This document shows positions 51,500-61,903 of a stretch of DNA of 64,000 nucleotides, in pieces. How positions within the stretch are numbered: the stretch's first letter is position 1; each line of letters opens with the position of its first letter. The notes below the pieces were generated by a model. It saw only the letters and a program-made list of their open reading frames with translations, made no database searches and was not told where the DNA came from. The stretch covers positions 1 through 64,000 of the forward strand of contig NZ_JADKPR010000015.1 of assembly GCF_015351475.1 (NCBI RefSeq). The letters are read 5' to 3'. Made by a program: the position numbers and the translations under genes. Source of the DNA: Flavobacterium sp. HJJ (GTDB lineage: Bacteria; Bacteroidota; Bacteroidia; Flavobacteriales; Flavobacteriaceae).

Positions 51500-51690
51500 T
51501 AATTTGGGATATTTCACAGTGTATGAGACATTGCTTTGGCGGGATGTTCGAATTTATGTTGGCTCTTGGAGTCCTGTCCTTGAGGAACGAAGTACTCGGG
51601 AGAGATCCTTTGGATAATCACATTTGCAATATTTTTTCCAATGATTTGCCGAGTTTGTTTTTTATAGTGATATTTCGAAGAGAGGGAAAT
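51500..51690. other. Gene-free gap with GC-richer, repeat-like segment
   Basis: The gap before the second heme lipoprotein contains TTGAGGAACGAAGTACTCGG and GAGAGATCCTTTGG, which recall a dispersed AGGAACGAAG...GAGAGATCC sequence common in flavobacterial genomes. The open frame across it (51496-51702) has no protein-like features. Repeat assignment is from memory and tentative. Confidence 0.4.
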
Positions 51691-51875
51691 ATTCGTATAT
51701 AGACTTATGAAGTATATACTTGCATTATTAAATCAGTATTTACTTATACGTATTTTTCCTGTCTTCATGCCTAAATATACAGAGCTTAAGGCATTTTTTT
51801 TCAAAACGGTTAGTTTATTACATAATTTCATTTTTTTTAAACTCATAAGATTAAATTTAACTAAAGAAGTCTAAT

Positions 51876-53336
51876 ATGAAAACGACAAAAAAACTATTGC
51901 TTTTAATTATCCTAGTCTTATTTTGTGCCTGCAAAAAAGATTCAAAAGATGAAAATTCAAGTTATACGAGTACGAGTAAAAGCACCAGTGCCAGTGTCTC
52001 AGAATGTTTAGCTCCGGCTAGTTGGTTTGCGATGGAAAACAATACCAGAAAAACTCCTGCGCCAAATGAAGGACCAACAAGCGTATTTGCAAACAATGCA
52101 ACTGTAACTAATTGTGACTTTCATCAATGGTCTTGGCAAAAGTTTCTTTGGTTAACCAATGAGGTTAATGGACAGCCATCATTTATTACAACTTTGATTC
52201 AGGTGAATTCGGCTGGTAAAAGACTAGATCAAAGTAAAGGGATTGTTTTGACAGATACTGGTCAGGCAAGTTCACCTACTACAGATATTTTGAAAACACC
52301 AAATTATCCATCGGGGATTCCGCCTTCTACTACGGTTTATTATTCAATATTTATGGATAAGCTTCTTTATGCAGCAATGCTAAAATATGGACCAATAGCA
52401 AAAAGCGATCCTACAAAATTGAAAGACGTAACTTTTCCCGTAGGCTCATTGGAACTTAAAACGTCTTGGATAAAGGCAAGCGTTCTTAAGGATACCACTT
52501 CCTATTTTATTACCAAAGGGGAAATCAATGGAGTAACAACGAGAGTGGCTCTTTTGGGAATGCACGTAGTTGGGGTTGTGGAGAATCATCCCGAATTTGT
52601 ATGGGCTACTTTTGAACATGAAAATCTTGCACCTGCCTATGATTGGTCCAAGGCTACGCCTACAACCGATGCACCGGTGACCAGCACTGTCGATTATCCT
52701 TTTTTCAATAAAAGTTCCACTGCTACGGTTAAGAATATAACTTCAAAAAATGGTATTTACACTGACGTTTTTTCGGTTTACAAATACGGCGTTCCTGTTG
52801 AGAAAGCAATGAAAGGATCTCATAATGTACAGCTTTATATGAAAACAAGCCAAAATGGTTCAGAGAACTTAGGTAATATTCGAGCTATAAATCAAAGTGT
52901 TAAGTCACAGCTGAAAGGTGTTTGGAATAATTATTTCTACAATGGTTCAATATGGATCAATACTGCAGGATATGTAGGTCCTCAGGCACAAGCAGCCCTA
53001 TTGGATTCGTTAAGTTATAATCTTTCAAATTCTCAACCCGGAAAATTGACAAGAGGTTCTGTTGCTGCCTACAATATTACTATGGAAACCTATGTTCAGG
53101 TAGGATTTACTCCGACTTCTATACATGGAACTACAGTTGACAATCTTGTTAATTGCTTCTCCTGTCATAATACTTATAATAGTACTAGTACTGGTTCTAA
53201 TCTTTCACCGCTCTTTATTAGTCATATTTTTAAAGGATATGTAAAAAATCTGCAGGGTTTAAATACCAAACAAATCAAGCAGGCACATGCTGATGAATTC
53301 ATGAAAGAATACAGATTGCGCCTAAAAGGAATTTAG
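51876..53336 (+). CDS. Large lipoprotein with a single c-type heme site
   Basis: 486 residues. The signal ends at LFCAC (Cys19 as lipid site), followed by a Ser/Thr-rich linker. NCDFHQWSWQKFLWLT is at 80-94 and GMHVVGVVENHPEFVWATFEHEN near 228-250 as positions. A c-type heme site CFSCH is at 427-431, near the C-terminus. Function unknown; an envelope redox role is inferred. The design resembles the 15144-16574 protein (long N-terminal region, one late CxxCH), but clear sequence similarity is limited to the heme region. Confidence 0.75.
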   Translation: MKTTKKLLLLIILVLFCACKKDSKDENSSYTSTSKSTSASVSECLAPASWFAMENNTRKTPAPNEGPTSVFANNATVTNCDFHQWSWQKFLWLTNEVNGQPSFITTLIQVNSAGKRLDQSKGIVLTDTGQASSPTTDILKTPNYPSGIPPSTTVYYSIFMDKLLYAAMLKYGPIAKSDPTKLKDVTFPVGSLELKTSWIKASVLKDTTSYFITKGEINGVTTRVALLGMHVVGVVENHPEFVWATFEHENLAPAYDWSKATPTTDAPVTSTVDYPFFNKSSTATVKNITSKNGIYTDVFSVYKYGVPVEKAMKGSHNVQLYMKTSQNGSENLGNIRAINQSVKSQLKGVWNNYFYNGSIWINTAGYVGPQAQAALLDSLSYNLSNSQPGKLTRGSVAAYNITMETYVQVGFTPTSIHGTTVDNLVNCFSCHNTYNSTSTGSNLSPLFISHIFKGYVKNLQGLNTKQIKQAHADEFMKEYRLRLKGI

Positions 53337-53375
53337 TTGAATAAAATCAGTTGTTATTAATTCAAATGACAAATA

Positions 53376-53410
53376 CAAAAAACCACAAGCTGTTGTTTGT
53401 GGTTTTTTTT
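53376..53410 (+). terminator. Terminator after the heme lipoprotein gene
   Basis: Stem AAAAACCACAA / TTTGTGGTTTTT with a short loop and eight T residues. Confidence 0.85.
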
Positions 53411-53509
53411 ATGTTTTTTTTGAATGAATTATCTGGAATTTGCAAAGACTTTGATTATGGAATTGTATTATTTGTTTAGCTTGTATGGCGAAGTCTTCTG
53501 TACCCTAAA

Positions 53510-53547
53510 ACAAAAAAAAACTGCAAAGCTTGTGACTCTGCAGTTTT
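53510..53547 (-). terminator. Terminator after clpB
   Basis: On the minus strand, AAAACTGCAGAG / CTTTGCAGTTTT with one mismatch and a nine-base T-run, 20 bases after the clpB stop codon. Confidence 0.85.
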
Positions 53548-53566
53548 GAAGATTTATTGTTATTAT

Positions 53567-56173
53567 TTATTCGTGTACCAAGTCTGTTTGGTTCCTGAAA
53601 ACGAGTTCGTTGTCGAAGGCATCAAGCAGGATGATGCTGTCGGGTTTTACTCGGCCGGCGAGGATTTCTTTGGAGAGCTGGTTGAGAACGTCTCTTTGGA
53701 TTACTCGTTTTACCGGTCTGGCACCAAACTGCGGATCAAAACCTTTGTCGGCCAGATACTCGATTGCTTGAGGAGTTGCGTCCATCGTAATGCCTTGCTG
53801 TGCGAGCATATTGGTTACATTCTTCAGCTGCAGGCTTACAATTCTGGTAATGTTCTGTGCGGTAAGCGGTGTAAACATTACAATTTCGTCAATACGGTTG
53901 ATGAACTCGGGGCGTACGGTTTGTTTTAATAATCCCAGTACTTCGACTTTGGCAGCTTCGGTGGCGGCTTCGACGCTTCCTTTCAGGTTTTCAAATTTTT
54001 CCTGTATAATCTGGCTTCCCATATTAGAAGTCATGATGATAATCGTGTTTTTGAAATCGGCCAGACGTCCTTTGTTGTCGGTCAAGCGTCCTTCATCAAG
54101 CACTTGCAGCAGGATGTTGAAAGTGTCAGGATGCGCTTTTTCAATCTCATCCAGTAATATTACTGAATATGGTTTTCTACGCACAGCTTCGGTCAATTGA
54201 CCGCCTTCGTCATAGCCCACGTAACCCGGAGGCGCTCCTACCAATCGGCTCACGCTGTGGCGTTCCTGATACTCGCTCATATCGATTCGGGTCATGGCGT
54301 TTTCATCGTCAAAAAGATATTCGGCCAAGGCTTTGGCAAGCTCGGTTTTACCAACACCAGTTGTTCCAAGGAAAAGAAAAGTACCCACTGGTTTTTTAGT
54401 GTCCTGAAGACCGGCACGGTTGCGTCTCACGGCATCGCTCACAGCTTCGATAGCTTCTTCCTGACCTACAACTCGGTGGTGCAGTTCGTCTTCCAGATAA
54501 AGCAGTTTTTCGCGTTCGCCCTGCAGCATTTTCATTACTGGAATCCCGGTCCATTTGGCTACCACTTCAGCTATGTCTTCACGGGTTACTTCTTCTTTTA
54601 TCAATGAGGTTCCCGATTGGTTTTCGGCCAATTGTTTTTGATATTCAGTCAATCGATCTTGAGCTTCCTTGATTTTTCCGTAACGGATTTCGGCTACTTT
54701 ACCGTAATCGCCGTCACGTTCGGCGCGTTCGGCTTCGTGTTTAAAATTTTCGATTTCGGTTTTCACATCCTGAATGTTATCGGCAACTTCTTTTTCAGCT
54801 TTCCATTTGGCGTAAATAATATTTCGTTCCTCTTTGAGATTAGCCAGATCCAAGCCTAATATTTTTAGTTTGCTTTCGTCCTTTTCACGTTTGATCGCTT
54901 CGATTTCTATTTCCAGCTGCATTATTTTTCGATCTAAAACGTCTAGTTCTTCGGGTTTGGAGTTTATTTCCATGCGTAGTTTCGAAGCCGCTTCGTCCAT
55001 TAAGTCAATAGCTTTGTCTGGAAGAAAACGATTAGAAATGTAACGCTGCGAAAGTGTAACTGCCGCAATGATCGCATCGTCCTTAATCTGTACTTTGTGA
55101 TGTGTTTCGTATTTTTCTTTGATACCTCTCAGAATCGAAATGGCACTTTCGGTATCGGGTTCTTCGATGATAATTTTCTGGAAACGGCGTTCAAGTGCTT
55201 TGTCTTTTTCGAAATATTTCTGGTATTCGTCCAAAGTCGTCGCACCAATGGCGCGCAGTTCACCACGGGCCAAAGCTGGTTTCAGAATATTAGCAGCATC
55301 CATTGCGCCCTCACCGCCGCCTGCACCTACAAGCGTGTGGATTTCGTCAATGAAAAGTACAATATCTCCTTCAGAAGCGATTACCTCTTTAACAACCGAT
55401 TTCAGTCTTTCTTCGAATTCTCCTTTGTATTTTGCACCTGCAATCAGAGCTCCCATATCGAGTGAGAAAACGATTTTTTCTTTCAAATTATCGGGTACGT
55501 CGCCATCTACAATTCTGTGTGCGAGTCCTTCGGCAATAGCGGTTTTACCCACACCGGGTTCTCCCACAAGCATCGGGTTATTTTTTGTACGACGAGTTAA
55601 AATTTGTAATACTCGTCGGATTTCCTCATCACGGCCGATTACGGGATCTAGCTTTCCTGTTCTCGCCAGTTCGTTAAGGTTTTTGGCGTATTTGTTCAAT
55701 GAATTGTAAGTCTCTTCAGCTGAAGCAGAGGTTACTCTTTCGCCTTTGCGCAATTCTTCAATAGCTGCTTTCAGTCCTTTTCCGGTAACGCCCTGGTCTT
55801 TCAGGATTTGGGACACTTTGCTTTTAGAATCAAATATTGCCAAGATTAAATGCTCGATTGAAACGTATTCGTCATTCATTTTTTTGGCAATGATTTCGGC
55901 TTCGTTCAAAGCGGTATTAGCTGTTCTGGAAAGCTGTATTTCACCTCCAGAAACTTTTGGAAAACTCTGAATTGTAGCATCCAGAATCTGAAGAAACAGC
56001 GGTACATTTACGTTGAGTTTTTTCAAAATAAAAGGCGCAACATTTTCATCGACTTCAAAAATAGCTTTGAAAATATGTTCGTTTTCTATTTGCTGCTGCC
56101 CTAAACTCTGAACCAACTGTTGTGAGAGCTGTATGGCTTCCTGCGATTTGATTGTAAATTTGTTTATGTTCAT
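53567..56173 (-). CDS. clpB: ATP-dependent protein disaggregase ClpB
   Basis: 868 residues, normal length. It dissolves protein aggregates with DnaK as a hexameric AAA+ machine in the cytoplasm. Clp N-domain 1-145; first AAA+ domain with Walker A GEPGVGKT at 204-211 and the IDEIHTL Walker B; coiled-coil middle domain near 400-525 rich in Glu, Lys and Arg; second AAA+ domain with GTTGVGKT near 607 and [10 protein letters not shown]-terminal domain with [13 protein letters not shown]. It is a single gene with its own terminator. Confidence 0.98.
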   Translation of the reverse strand: MNINKFTIKSQEAIQLSQQLVQSLGQQQIENEHIFKAIFEVDENVAPFILKKLNVNVPLFLQILDATIQSFPKVSGGEIQLSRTANTALNEAEIIAKKMNDEYVSIEHLILAIFDSKSKVSQILKDQGVTGKGLKAAIEELRKGERVTSASAEETYNSLNKYAKNLNELARTGKLDPVIGRDEEIRRVLQILTRRTKNNPMLVGEPGVGKTAIAEGLAHRIVDGDVPDNLKEKIVFSLDMGALIAGAKYKGEFEERLKSVVKEVIASEGDIVLFIDEIHTLVGAGGGEGAMDAANILKPALARGELRAIGATTLDEYQKYFEKDKALERRFQKIIIEEPDTESAISILRGIKEKYETHHKVQIKDDAIIAAVTLSQRYISNRFLPDKAIDLMDEAASKLRMEINSKPEELDVLDRKIMQLEIEIEAIKREKDESKLKILGLDLANLKEERNIIYAKWKAEKEVADNIQDVKTEIENFKHEAERAERDGDYGKVAEIRYGKIKEAQDRLTEYQKQLAENQSGTSLIKEEVTREDIAEVVAKWTGIPVMKMLQGEREKLLYLEDELHHRVVGQEEAIEAVSDAVRRNRAGLQDTKKPVGTFLFLGTTGVGKTELAKALAEYLFDDENAMTRIDMSEYQERHSVSRLVGAPPGYVGYDEGGQLTEAVRRKPYSVILLDEIEKAHPDTFNILLQVLDEGRLTDNKGRLADFKNTIIIMTSNMGSQIIQEKFENLKGSVEAATEAAKVEVLGLLKQTVRPEFINRIDEIVMFTPLTAQNITRIVSLQLKNVTNMLAQQGITMDATPQAIEYLADKGFDPQFGARPVKRVIQRDVLNQLSKEILAGRVKPDSIILLDAFDNELVFRNQTDLVHE

Positions 56174-56324
56174 GGCTAAAGGTTTTATATTTTTTTATAG
56201 GTTTAATAACTAACTTTGCAAATAATCATCAAACGGTATTCCAGTCTAAATTTACAGACAATTTGGCGCTTTAGTGATGATTTTTATCAATTTATAAAGA
56301 CAAAACGACATAAAATACGACAAA

Positions 56325-56723
56325 ATGAGCCTTTTTAATTCACTATTCGGAAGTTCAGAAGAGAAGAAAGATACATCAAGCAAAATCAATTGGATTCCGT
56401 TACAGCATATGGGACAATTGGATGAAATTACTGCTTTATCCGATCAGGCACCTGCGATTATCTTTAAGCACAGTACGCGATGCAGTATCAGCAGATTTGC
56501 ATTGAAACAATTTGAAAAGGAATTTGATGTAGAGACATTGGATTCCAACGTTTCTGCTTATTTTCTGGATTTATTGGAGTATAGAGATATTTCCAATGAA
56601 GTTGCCAGCCGTTTCAACGTGTTTCACCAATCGCCACAATTATTACTGATTAAAAACGGTAAATCAGTTTATGATGCTTCGCACAGCGATATTAATGCAG
56701 AAGAATTGAATTCGAAATTATAA
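56325..56723 (+). CDS. ytxJ: Bacillithiol-system redox protein YtxJ
   Basis: 132 residues. A monothiol, glutaredoxin-like fold with the family motif FKHSTRCSISRFALKQF near 47-63 carrying Cys53, and a cis-Pro segment HQSPQLLLIKNGK near 101. YtxJ is thought to remove bacillithiol from protein thiols. It suggests that this organism uses bacillithiol, as many Bacteroidota do; no biosynthesis gene is in the window. It precedes a lipoprotein gene by 29 bases. Confidence 0.93.
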   Translation: MSLFNSLFGSSEEKKDTSSKINWIPLQHMGQLDEITALSDQAPAIIFKHSTRCSISRFALKQFEKEFDVETLDSNVSAYFLDLLEYRDISNEVASRFNVFHQSPQLLLIKNGKSVYDASHSDINAEELNSKL

Positions 56724-56752
56724 ATAAATCCCCCTAAATCTATTGTAAATAA

Positions 56753-57427
56753 ATGAAAGTAAGCAAATGGTTAATGGGCAGTGTTATTGCCGCTCAATTA
56801 TTATGTTCCTGCGATGCAGTCCGTATTAGTGAAAACTCAAATTATCAGGATTCTCAGTTTGTTTTTGGAACTGATAAAACTGCTATTCTTGTTGGTAATG
56901 ATGATGTTTTAATAAATGAATTTACTAAGACATTTAATAAAAAATATAAGAAAAAACATGATTTTGTGAGCCATTATGATAGTTTATGTTCTGTTAAACT
57001 GAAAGAAGAAAAAATTTTTGGTGAAATAAAACTTGATAAATCTTTTGAATCTGTTTCAAATGATTCTATGACATTGACTATGGATCAGAAAAAAAAGATT
57101 GATTCGTTATTTACAAATACAACTGCTGATTATCTGATAAAAATTAATAATCATGAAGTTACAAACAGTATTCAGGGAAGTGTAGGAGCACCTGTGCTTA
57201 TGGCTGGTGGAGGAATGGGGATGACGAGTACCCAAAGCGAGAGCTGCATTATAAATTCGCATTTTCAGATTTACGATATTAAGACTCGAAAAAAGGTGCT
57301 TGATTTTGTTTCTAAAGGAAGCGGATCAGTTCTATTTTTTGCATTTGAGCAAGCTTTTACTGATGCGATGAATAGTTCAATCAAAAATTCAACTGTATAT
57401 CTAAAAACTGGAAAATTAAAATTTTAA
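56753..57427 (+). CDS. Hypothetical lipoprotein downstream of ytxJ
   Basis: 224 residues. The signal ends at LLCSC (Cys20). The mature protein has a charged middle part and a hydrophobic glycine-rich stretch GAPVLMAGGGMGMTSTQSES near 143-162, followed by strands (SHFQIYDIKTRKKVLDF). I recognise no family. It ends at a strong bidirectional terminator and is probably co-transcribed with ytxJ. Confidence 0.7.
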   Translation: MKVSKWLMGSVIAAQLLCSCDAVRISENSNYQDSQFVFGTDKTAILVGNDDVLINEFTKTFNKKYKKKHDFVSHYDSLCSVKLKEEKIFGEIKLDKSFESVSNDSMTLTMDQKKKIDSLFTNTTADYLIKINNHEVTNSIQGSVGAPVLMAGGGMGMTSTQSESCIINSHFQIYDIKTRKKVLDFVSKGSGSVLFFAFEQAFTDAMNSSIKNSTVYLKTGKLKF

Positions 57428-57463
57428 ATTAAATTTCTACTGATTGATAAAAATATAGCTGCA

Positions 57464-57499
57464 TAAAAAAATCCATAAAATTAATTATGGATTTTTTTA
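57464..57499. terminator. Bidirectional terminator
   Basis: Stem AAAAAATCCATAA / TTATGGATTTTTTT with a six-base loop, between convergent genes. Confidence 0.88.
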
Positions 57500-57516
57500 T
57501 GTAATGAAATAAACGT

Positions 57517-58704
57517 CTAAAATTCCCCTCCAGAACCGCCGCCACTAAACCCGCCGCCGCCAAATTCCATTGGAGATTCTTCAGGTTTTATCTCGGGTTT
57601 TATTCCAAATTGCGAAGCAGACACAAGAACCTGAATATTGGCAAAAGCATTGGGATTGGTAAAACGATCTGCTTGGAACGTGATTCCGGTTTCATTGTGT
57701 TTTGTTTTTTTTATGGCAAAATAAGTAAAGGCAAATAAAACCAATCCGCCAATAGTCAAAGCGGCTTCAGGCGGTAAAACATGATGATACGTTCTGAAAG
57801 TAAAAAAGCTGAAACAAAGTGCTAAAAAGCCAATCCAAAGCATCATTCGGTCTTTGTTTTTCAAAGAAAAAACGAGATATAGTATTGGAATTGTAAATGT
57901 AAATACCCAAAAGAGCAAAGCAAATGGAATTTCGGGACTCGGGCCATCATATAAATAATCTCTAGACAAATTGAAATTCAATTCTCTGACCACATAATAA
58001 TTCCCAGCGAGATAAAACAAAATCAGGCAAAAGCCTTTGGCTAATTTTAGTCCTTTATAATAGTAAGGAAAAGATAAGTTTTTCAATGTTTTTTTAGAAA
58101 TAAAATAGCCTATACCCGAAAATAACATCATCACAAAAGGCAATATGGCTTTGCCTATAATAAGATATTCAAACGTCAGATAAGCTATAGTTCCTGTTAT
58201 CCCGATACAGGCCAGCAGTGCCAATGAAAGATTCAGATAACGCAAATAAGCTCCACTTGATGCAATTGCGATTACAATAATAGCAGCAAGATAATTTGGA
58301 TCGTAGTTTATGTCAAATGTGAGGGAGACTGCAATGGACAGAGATAGAATTGCTCCCAAAATAAAAGCATCATCTAGGCCAAAACCGAAATATTTCATTT
58401 CTCGGGACATAAATTCTTTGGTACCAAAACCTATTATCGCAAAAAAATAAATAAAATAGATATATTCATTACCGTTGGAAGCAAGCAATAGCAATGACAC
58501 AAATCCGCAGATTGATGAATACAGCAAGCATCCTAGAATAAAAAAAGCAATCCGGATAAAAAGATTTTTGTGGCTTTTTAGCTTTAATAATTGCTTGCTG
58601 AATGATTTGTATTGTTCCTCACTAATAAACCCCGATTGCTTTAAGCGATGGGCTTCTTCATCTAAATAGACATTGTTTAAAAGGTCTTTATCGTATGCTG
58701 TCAT
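57517..58704 (-). CDS. Polytopic membrane protein with Gly-rich tail, partner of DUF2157 protein
   Basis: 395 residues. A soluble N-terminus of about 45 residues (EEAHRLKQSGFISEEQYKSF, similar to the DUF2157 start) is followed by about ten membrane segments. The C-terminus ends FGGGGFSGGGSGGEF, a glycine-rich tail like that of TPM/DUF2207-type exported proteins. Its start overlaps the upstream DUF2157 gene by 17 bases, so translation is coupled and the two proteins probably act together. The function of neither is known. Confidence 0.78.
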   Translation of the reverse strand: MTAYDKDLLNNVYLDEEAHRLKQSGFISEEQYKSFSKQLLKLKSHKNLFIRIAFFILGCLLYSSICGFVSLLLLASNGNEYIYFIYFFAIIGFGTKEFMSREMKYFGFGLDDAFILGAILSLSIAVSLTFDINYDPNYLAAIIVIAIASSGAYLRYLNLSLALLACIGITGTIAYLTFEYLIIGKAILPFVMMLFSGIGYFISKKTLKNLSFPYYYKGLKLAKGFCLILFYLAGNYYVVRELNFNLSRDYLYDGPSPEIPFALLFWVFTFTIPILYLVFSLKNKDRMMLWIGFLALCFSFFTFRTYHHVLPPEAALTIGGLVLFAFTYFAIKKTKHNETGITFQADRFTNPNAFANIQVLVSASQFGIKPEIKPEESPMEFGGGGFSGGGSGGEF

Positions 58705-59686
58705 CGGAAGTTTTTTTGTTAAAATGTTTAATCAGTTTTATAAAGCCAATTATAGCGCCAATGAAATAAAAAGGGGTTGTAAAAATGAAAAGAAAGAAAA
58801 AATCATCAAAGTGTATGCTGTCCAAGAGTCTTGCAAAAAAGATATTCATCCCTATAAAACCATACAAAACCGTGAAAATAAACAACGAAATAGACCTGAC
58901 TTGAAAACTTAAATTATAAAAATAGTAAGATGCAATTCCCAAAATCAGACCAAATGGGAACCAATAATCCGCACAAAGATTAACGATACAGGCAATACCG
59001 ATTAAGTGCAGGGAAAAAGTAAGATAGACCAGATTAAAGTGTTTTTTCAAACTGATTTTAGAGGCATACAAGACCCAAAGCAGCAGCGTCAGTCCAAAAG
59101 CCAGACCAACATAACTCAAATAAGTATTGTCAATCATCTCATTGTCAAAAATATGTTTTGGGTCTGCTGAAATTCCAAGATAAGCTGCCATTCCGGTGAT
59201 TCCAATAGAGAGAACGCTTTTGTTATCAAAATAATAGGCACAAAAAAGACTAATGACAGTCGGAACCAGAGTTGCTAATCCATAATGAGTTCCAAAAGTC
59301 TGGTATTGAAACTGCAGATAACCTATAAATGTACAGCTCAGTATAACGGCTGTAAGCACCAGATAATCATAAAGCGGATTAGGAAAAGGCGCTTCTTCTT
59401 TATTGAATCCTGGATGATTTTTAAAGCAAAAATAAAAACAGCCAATTGTAACTAACAGCAATAAACCAAGAAGTACAGTATGTCCAATGGTATCAATGTT
59501 CTGATAGATTAAAATACCAATTCCAGAAGTAAATAACAGCATTGAGAGGTATAATAAGAACTTTAATTCATTGTGTACTGAAAACAGTTTTAAATTACGA
59601 TAAGCGCGGACAGCTTCGAATTGTTCTTCAGTAATATGATTTTGATCAAATAGCGTCTGCACCGCTTGACCCTCGAAATTCGGCAT
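58688..59686 (-). CDS. DUF2157 membrane protein
   Basis: 332 residues. The N-terminal cytoplasmic segment QAVQTLFDQNHITEEQFEAV is the DUF2157 start (a helix-loop that resembles a short recognition domain). It is followed by about ten hydrophobic segments. Family function is unknown. It overlaps the next gene by 17 bases and is convergent to nothing on its upstream side; its upstream region contains no clear promoter match. Confidence 0.85.
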   Translation of the reverse strand: MPNFEGQAVQTLFDQNHITEEQFEAVRAYRNLKLFSVHNELKFLLYLSMLLFTSGIGILIYQNIDTIGHTVLLGLLLLVTIGCFYFCFKNHPGFNKEEAPFPNPLYDYLVLTAVILSCTFIGYLQFQYQTFGTHYGLATLVPTVISLFCAYYFDNKSVLSIGITGMAAYLGISADPKHIFDNEMIDNTYLSYVGLAFGLTLLLWVLYASKISLKKHFNLVYLTFSLHLIGIACIVNLCADYWFPFGLILGIASYYFYNLSFQVRSISLFIFTVLYGFIGMNIFFARLLDSIHFDDFFFLFIFTTPFYFIGAIIGFIKLIKHFNKKTSDDSIR

Positions 59687-59909
59687 ATAATTTTAATTAA
59701 GATATTTCTCAAATATATAGATTTTTTGCAATTAATTATGAAAGTGATATTTGTTTTTGATACATCAAAAATTATCCCTTAACATTTTCTTGGTTACATA
59801 AAACTTCAATGTTTATTATTCTTTAATTTGTGGAGAAACTCAAATTGCTTAAATAAAATTGCATTACAAAGCACAATGATGTATATTGCAGAAACATAAA
59901 ATATTTAAG

Positions 59910-60536
59910 ATGAGTGATTTGAAATATACAAACAAAACAAAAGCGGCTTTTATTCTGCTGATTGTTATGGTTCTTATTCTATTGAATAATTTCAGGACAC
60001 TGCATAATTCCAAAAAAACAAATGAAGATATTAATGCCATTTTTAATGACCGATTGGTAGTAGAGCATTATATTTTTCAATACGCAAATGAAATTCATTC
60101 GATAAAAGCAAGTGTAATACAATCTCAATTAAATGATAATCAGAAAATTGAGGCGATTGCATTAGCATTAGGTAATATTCAAGATATTGATAAACTATAT
60201 TTAAAAACGGTTTTGACTTCTAATGAGAAATTATTTTTTAACTCTTTTTTATCTGCCTGTACTTCGATTAAAGAACAAAACCGAAATAAAAACTGGAATC
60301 AAATTACAAACCTGAGCAATAATGCGTTGCAAACATTAGGAAAATTGTCTAATCTTCAAATAAAGGAAGGAAGGTCCAAATTAGACCATGCTACAGCCAT
60401 ACATAATGGTAACAACAGTTTGGGCGAACTCGAAATTGCCTTGCTGGTCATTTTAACTGGGATTACTACTTTTTTATTAATGGCGAAGAAAAATAAAATC
60501 AAAGTCAAGATACCCGAAGCACCAAGTTTGAATTAA
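59910..60536 (+). CDS. Four-helix receptor-like membrane protein (MCP 4HB type)
   Basis: 208 residues from the ATG at 59910; the frame upstream begins only at a TTG. One membrane segment lies at about 10-28 and a second at about 176-196. The region between is a long helical periplasmic domain (about 150 residues, HSIKASVIQSQLNDNQKIEAIALALG near 59-84 as positions), as in methyl-accepting chemotaxis sensors. There is no HAMP, kinase or signalling domain, only a short cytoplasmic tail. It may be a sensor subunit or an isolated receptor piece; the partner is unknown. Confidence 0.7.
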   Translation: MSDLKYTNKTKAAFILLIVMVLILLNNFRTLHNSKKTNEDINAIFNDRLVVEHYIFQYANEIHSIKASVIQSQLNDNQKIEAIALALGNIQDIDKLYLKTVLTSNEKLFFNSFLSACTSIKEQNRNKNWNQITNLSNNALQTLGKLSNLQIKEGRSKLDHATAIHNGNNSLGELEIALLVILTGITTFLLMAKKNKIKVKIPEAPSLN

Positions 60537-60541
60537 TGCAA

Positions 60542-60582
60542 TAAAAAAGGCATCAGAAATTGAATTCTAATGCCTTTTTGTT
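60542..60582. terminator. Bidirectional terminator between receptor-like gene and argH
   Basis: Stem AAAAAGGCAT / ATGCCTTTTT followed by T residues, between the convergent genes. Confidence 0.85.
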
Positions 60583-60606
60583 TTTGTAATAATTCTTATC
60601 TGTTTG

Positions 60607-61887
60607 TTAATAAGAATCTTTCATTTTGTTTTTAATTTCTGCCAGACAAAGGTTATTGATACTGCCTTCGTGCGTATGTTTGGTTTCTTTCGGAGATTGA
60701 TAAATGCCGGCTTCCAATTGTTCAGCAACGGCTTTGTATGCATCCCTGAAAGGTATTCCTGCAACAACCATTTCGTTTAAAGTATCTACCGTAAACAGAT
60801 AATCATATTTTTTATCAGCAAGAATATTATCTTTTACCTTGATATCTTTAATAGAGAAAATAGCAATATCCAAGCAGGCTTTCAGGTTTTGAATTGCTGG
60901 GAATAAACCTTCTTTTAATAATTGAAAATCCCTGTGATAACCGCTAGGCAGATTATTTGTGATCAAAGTAATTTCATACGGCAGGGCTTGAATTTTGTTG
61001 CATTTGCCACGGATCAATTCAAAAACATCTGGGTTTTTTTTGTGTGGCATAATGCTTGAACCTGTCGTTAAATGTGATGGCAAACCGATAAAATCAAAGT
61101 TCTGACTCATGTACAAGCACACATCCATTGAGAATTTTGCCAGAGTTGCTGCAACGCTGCTCATGGCAAAAGCAACTGTTTTCTCTGATTTACCACGGCT
61201 CATTTGTGCGGCAACCGAATTGTATTTCAACGTTTCAAAACCTAATTCTTTGGTTGTGAAAGTTCTTTTGATAGGGAAGGAGCTTCCGTAACCTGCAGCA
61301 GAACCCAACGGATTTTGATCTACAACTTTCAGTGCTGCATTAAGCATTGTAATATCGTCAATCAGGGTTTCGGCATAGGCAGAAAACCACATTCCGAAAG
61401 AGGACGGCATCGCAATCTGAAGGTGTGTGTAGCCTGGCAGTAATACATTTTGGTATTTCTCTGCTGATTCCATCATTAAATCGAAAAGCGTTTTTACCTG
61501 CTCTTTCAATTCTTTAACAGCATCTTTGAGGTATAAATTCACATCGACCAAAACTTGATCGTTACGGGAACGTGCGGTGTGGATTTTTTTTCCGGCATCG
61601 CCAAGTTTTATCGTTAGTAAATATTCAATTTTGGAATGTACATCTTCAAAGCTGTCTTCGATTTCGAAATTGCCTTTTGCTATATCAGCAATAATATCTT
61701 CTAAAGCCAGCACTAAAGAAGCAGTTTCTTCAGAAGTTAATAAACCAATCTGACCTAGCATTTTTGCATGAGCAATAGAGCCTAAAGCATCATATTTGGC
61801 CAAAACCAAATCTAATTCCCTGTCATTTCCTACCGTAAAATGTTCGATTTGTTTGTCGGTTGGTATTCCTTTTTCCCAAAGTTTCAT
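60607..61887 (-). CDS. argH: Argininosuccinate lyase
   Basis: 426 residues. It splits argininosuccinate into arginine and fumarate, the last step of arginine synthesis. The fumarase/aspartase-superfamily signature GSSIMPHKKNPD near 280-291, the SRNDQVLVD motif near 109 and TVDTLNEMV near 365 are present. It follows the M20 deacylase gene with a 209-base gap that contains repeats and is the last gene of the arginine cluster in this window. Confidence 0.97.
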   Translation of the reverse strand: MKLWEKGIPTDKQIEHFTVGNDRELDLVLAKYDALGSIAHAKMLGQIGLLTSEETASLVLALEDIIADIAKGNFEIEDSFEDVHSKIEYLLTIKLGDAGKKIHTARSRNDQVLVDVNLYLKDAVKELKEQVKTLFDLMMESAEKYQNVLLPGYTHLQIAMPSSFGMWFSAYAETLIDDITMLNAALKVVDQNPLGSAAGYGSSFPIKRTFTTKELGFETLKYNSVAAQMSRGKSEKTVAFAMSSVAATLAKFSMDVCLYMSQNFDFIGLPSHLTTGSSIMPHKKNPDVFELIRGKCNKIQALPYEITLITNNLPSGYHRDFQLLKEGLFPAIQNLKACLDIAIFSIKDIKVKDNILADKKYDYLFTVDTLNEMVVAGIPFRDAYKAVAEQLEAGIYQSPKETKHTHEGSINNLCLAEIKNKMKDSY

Positions 61888-61903
61888 ATCGTTTTTTTAT
61901 TTC

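Noticed and set aside
51496..51702. Open frame of 68 codons on the plus strand
   Set aside because: No protein-like composition, no promoter, and it overlaps a repeat-like GC-richer segment.
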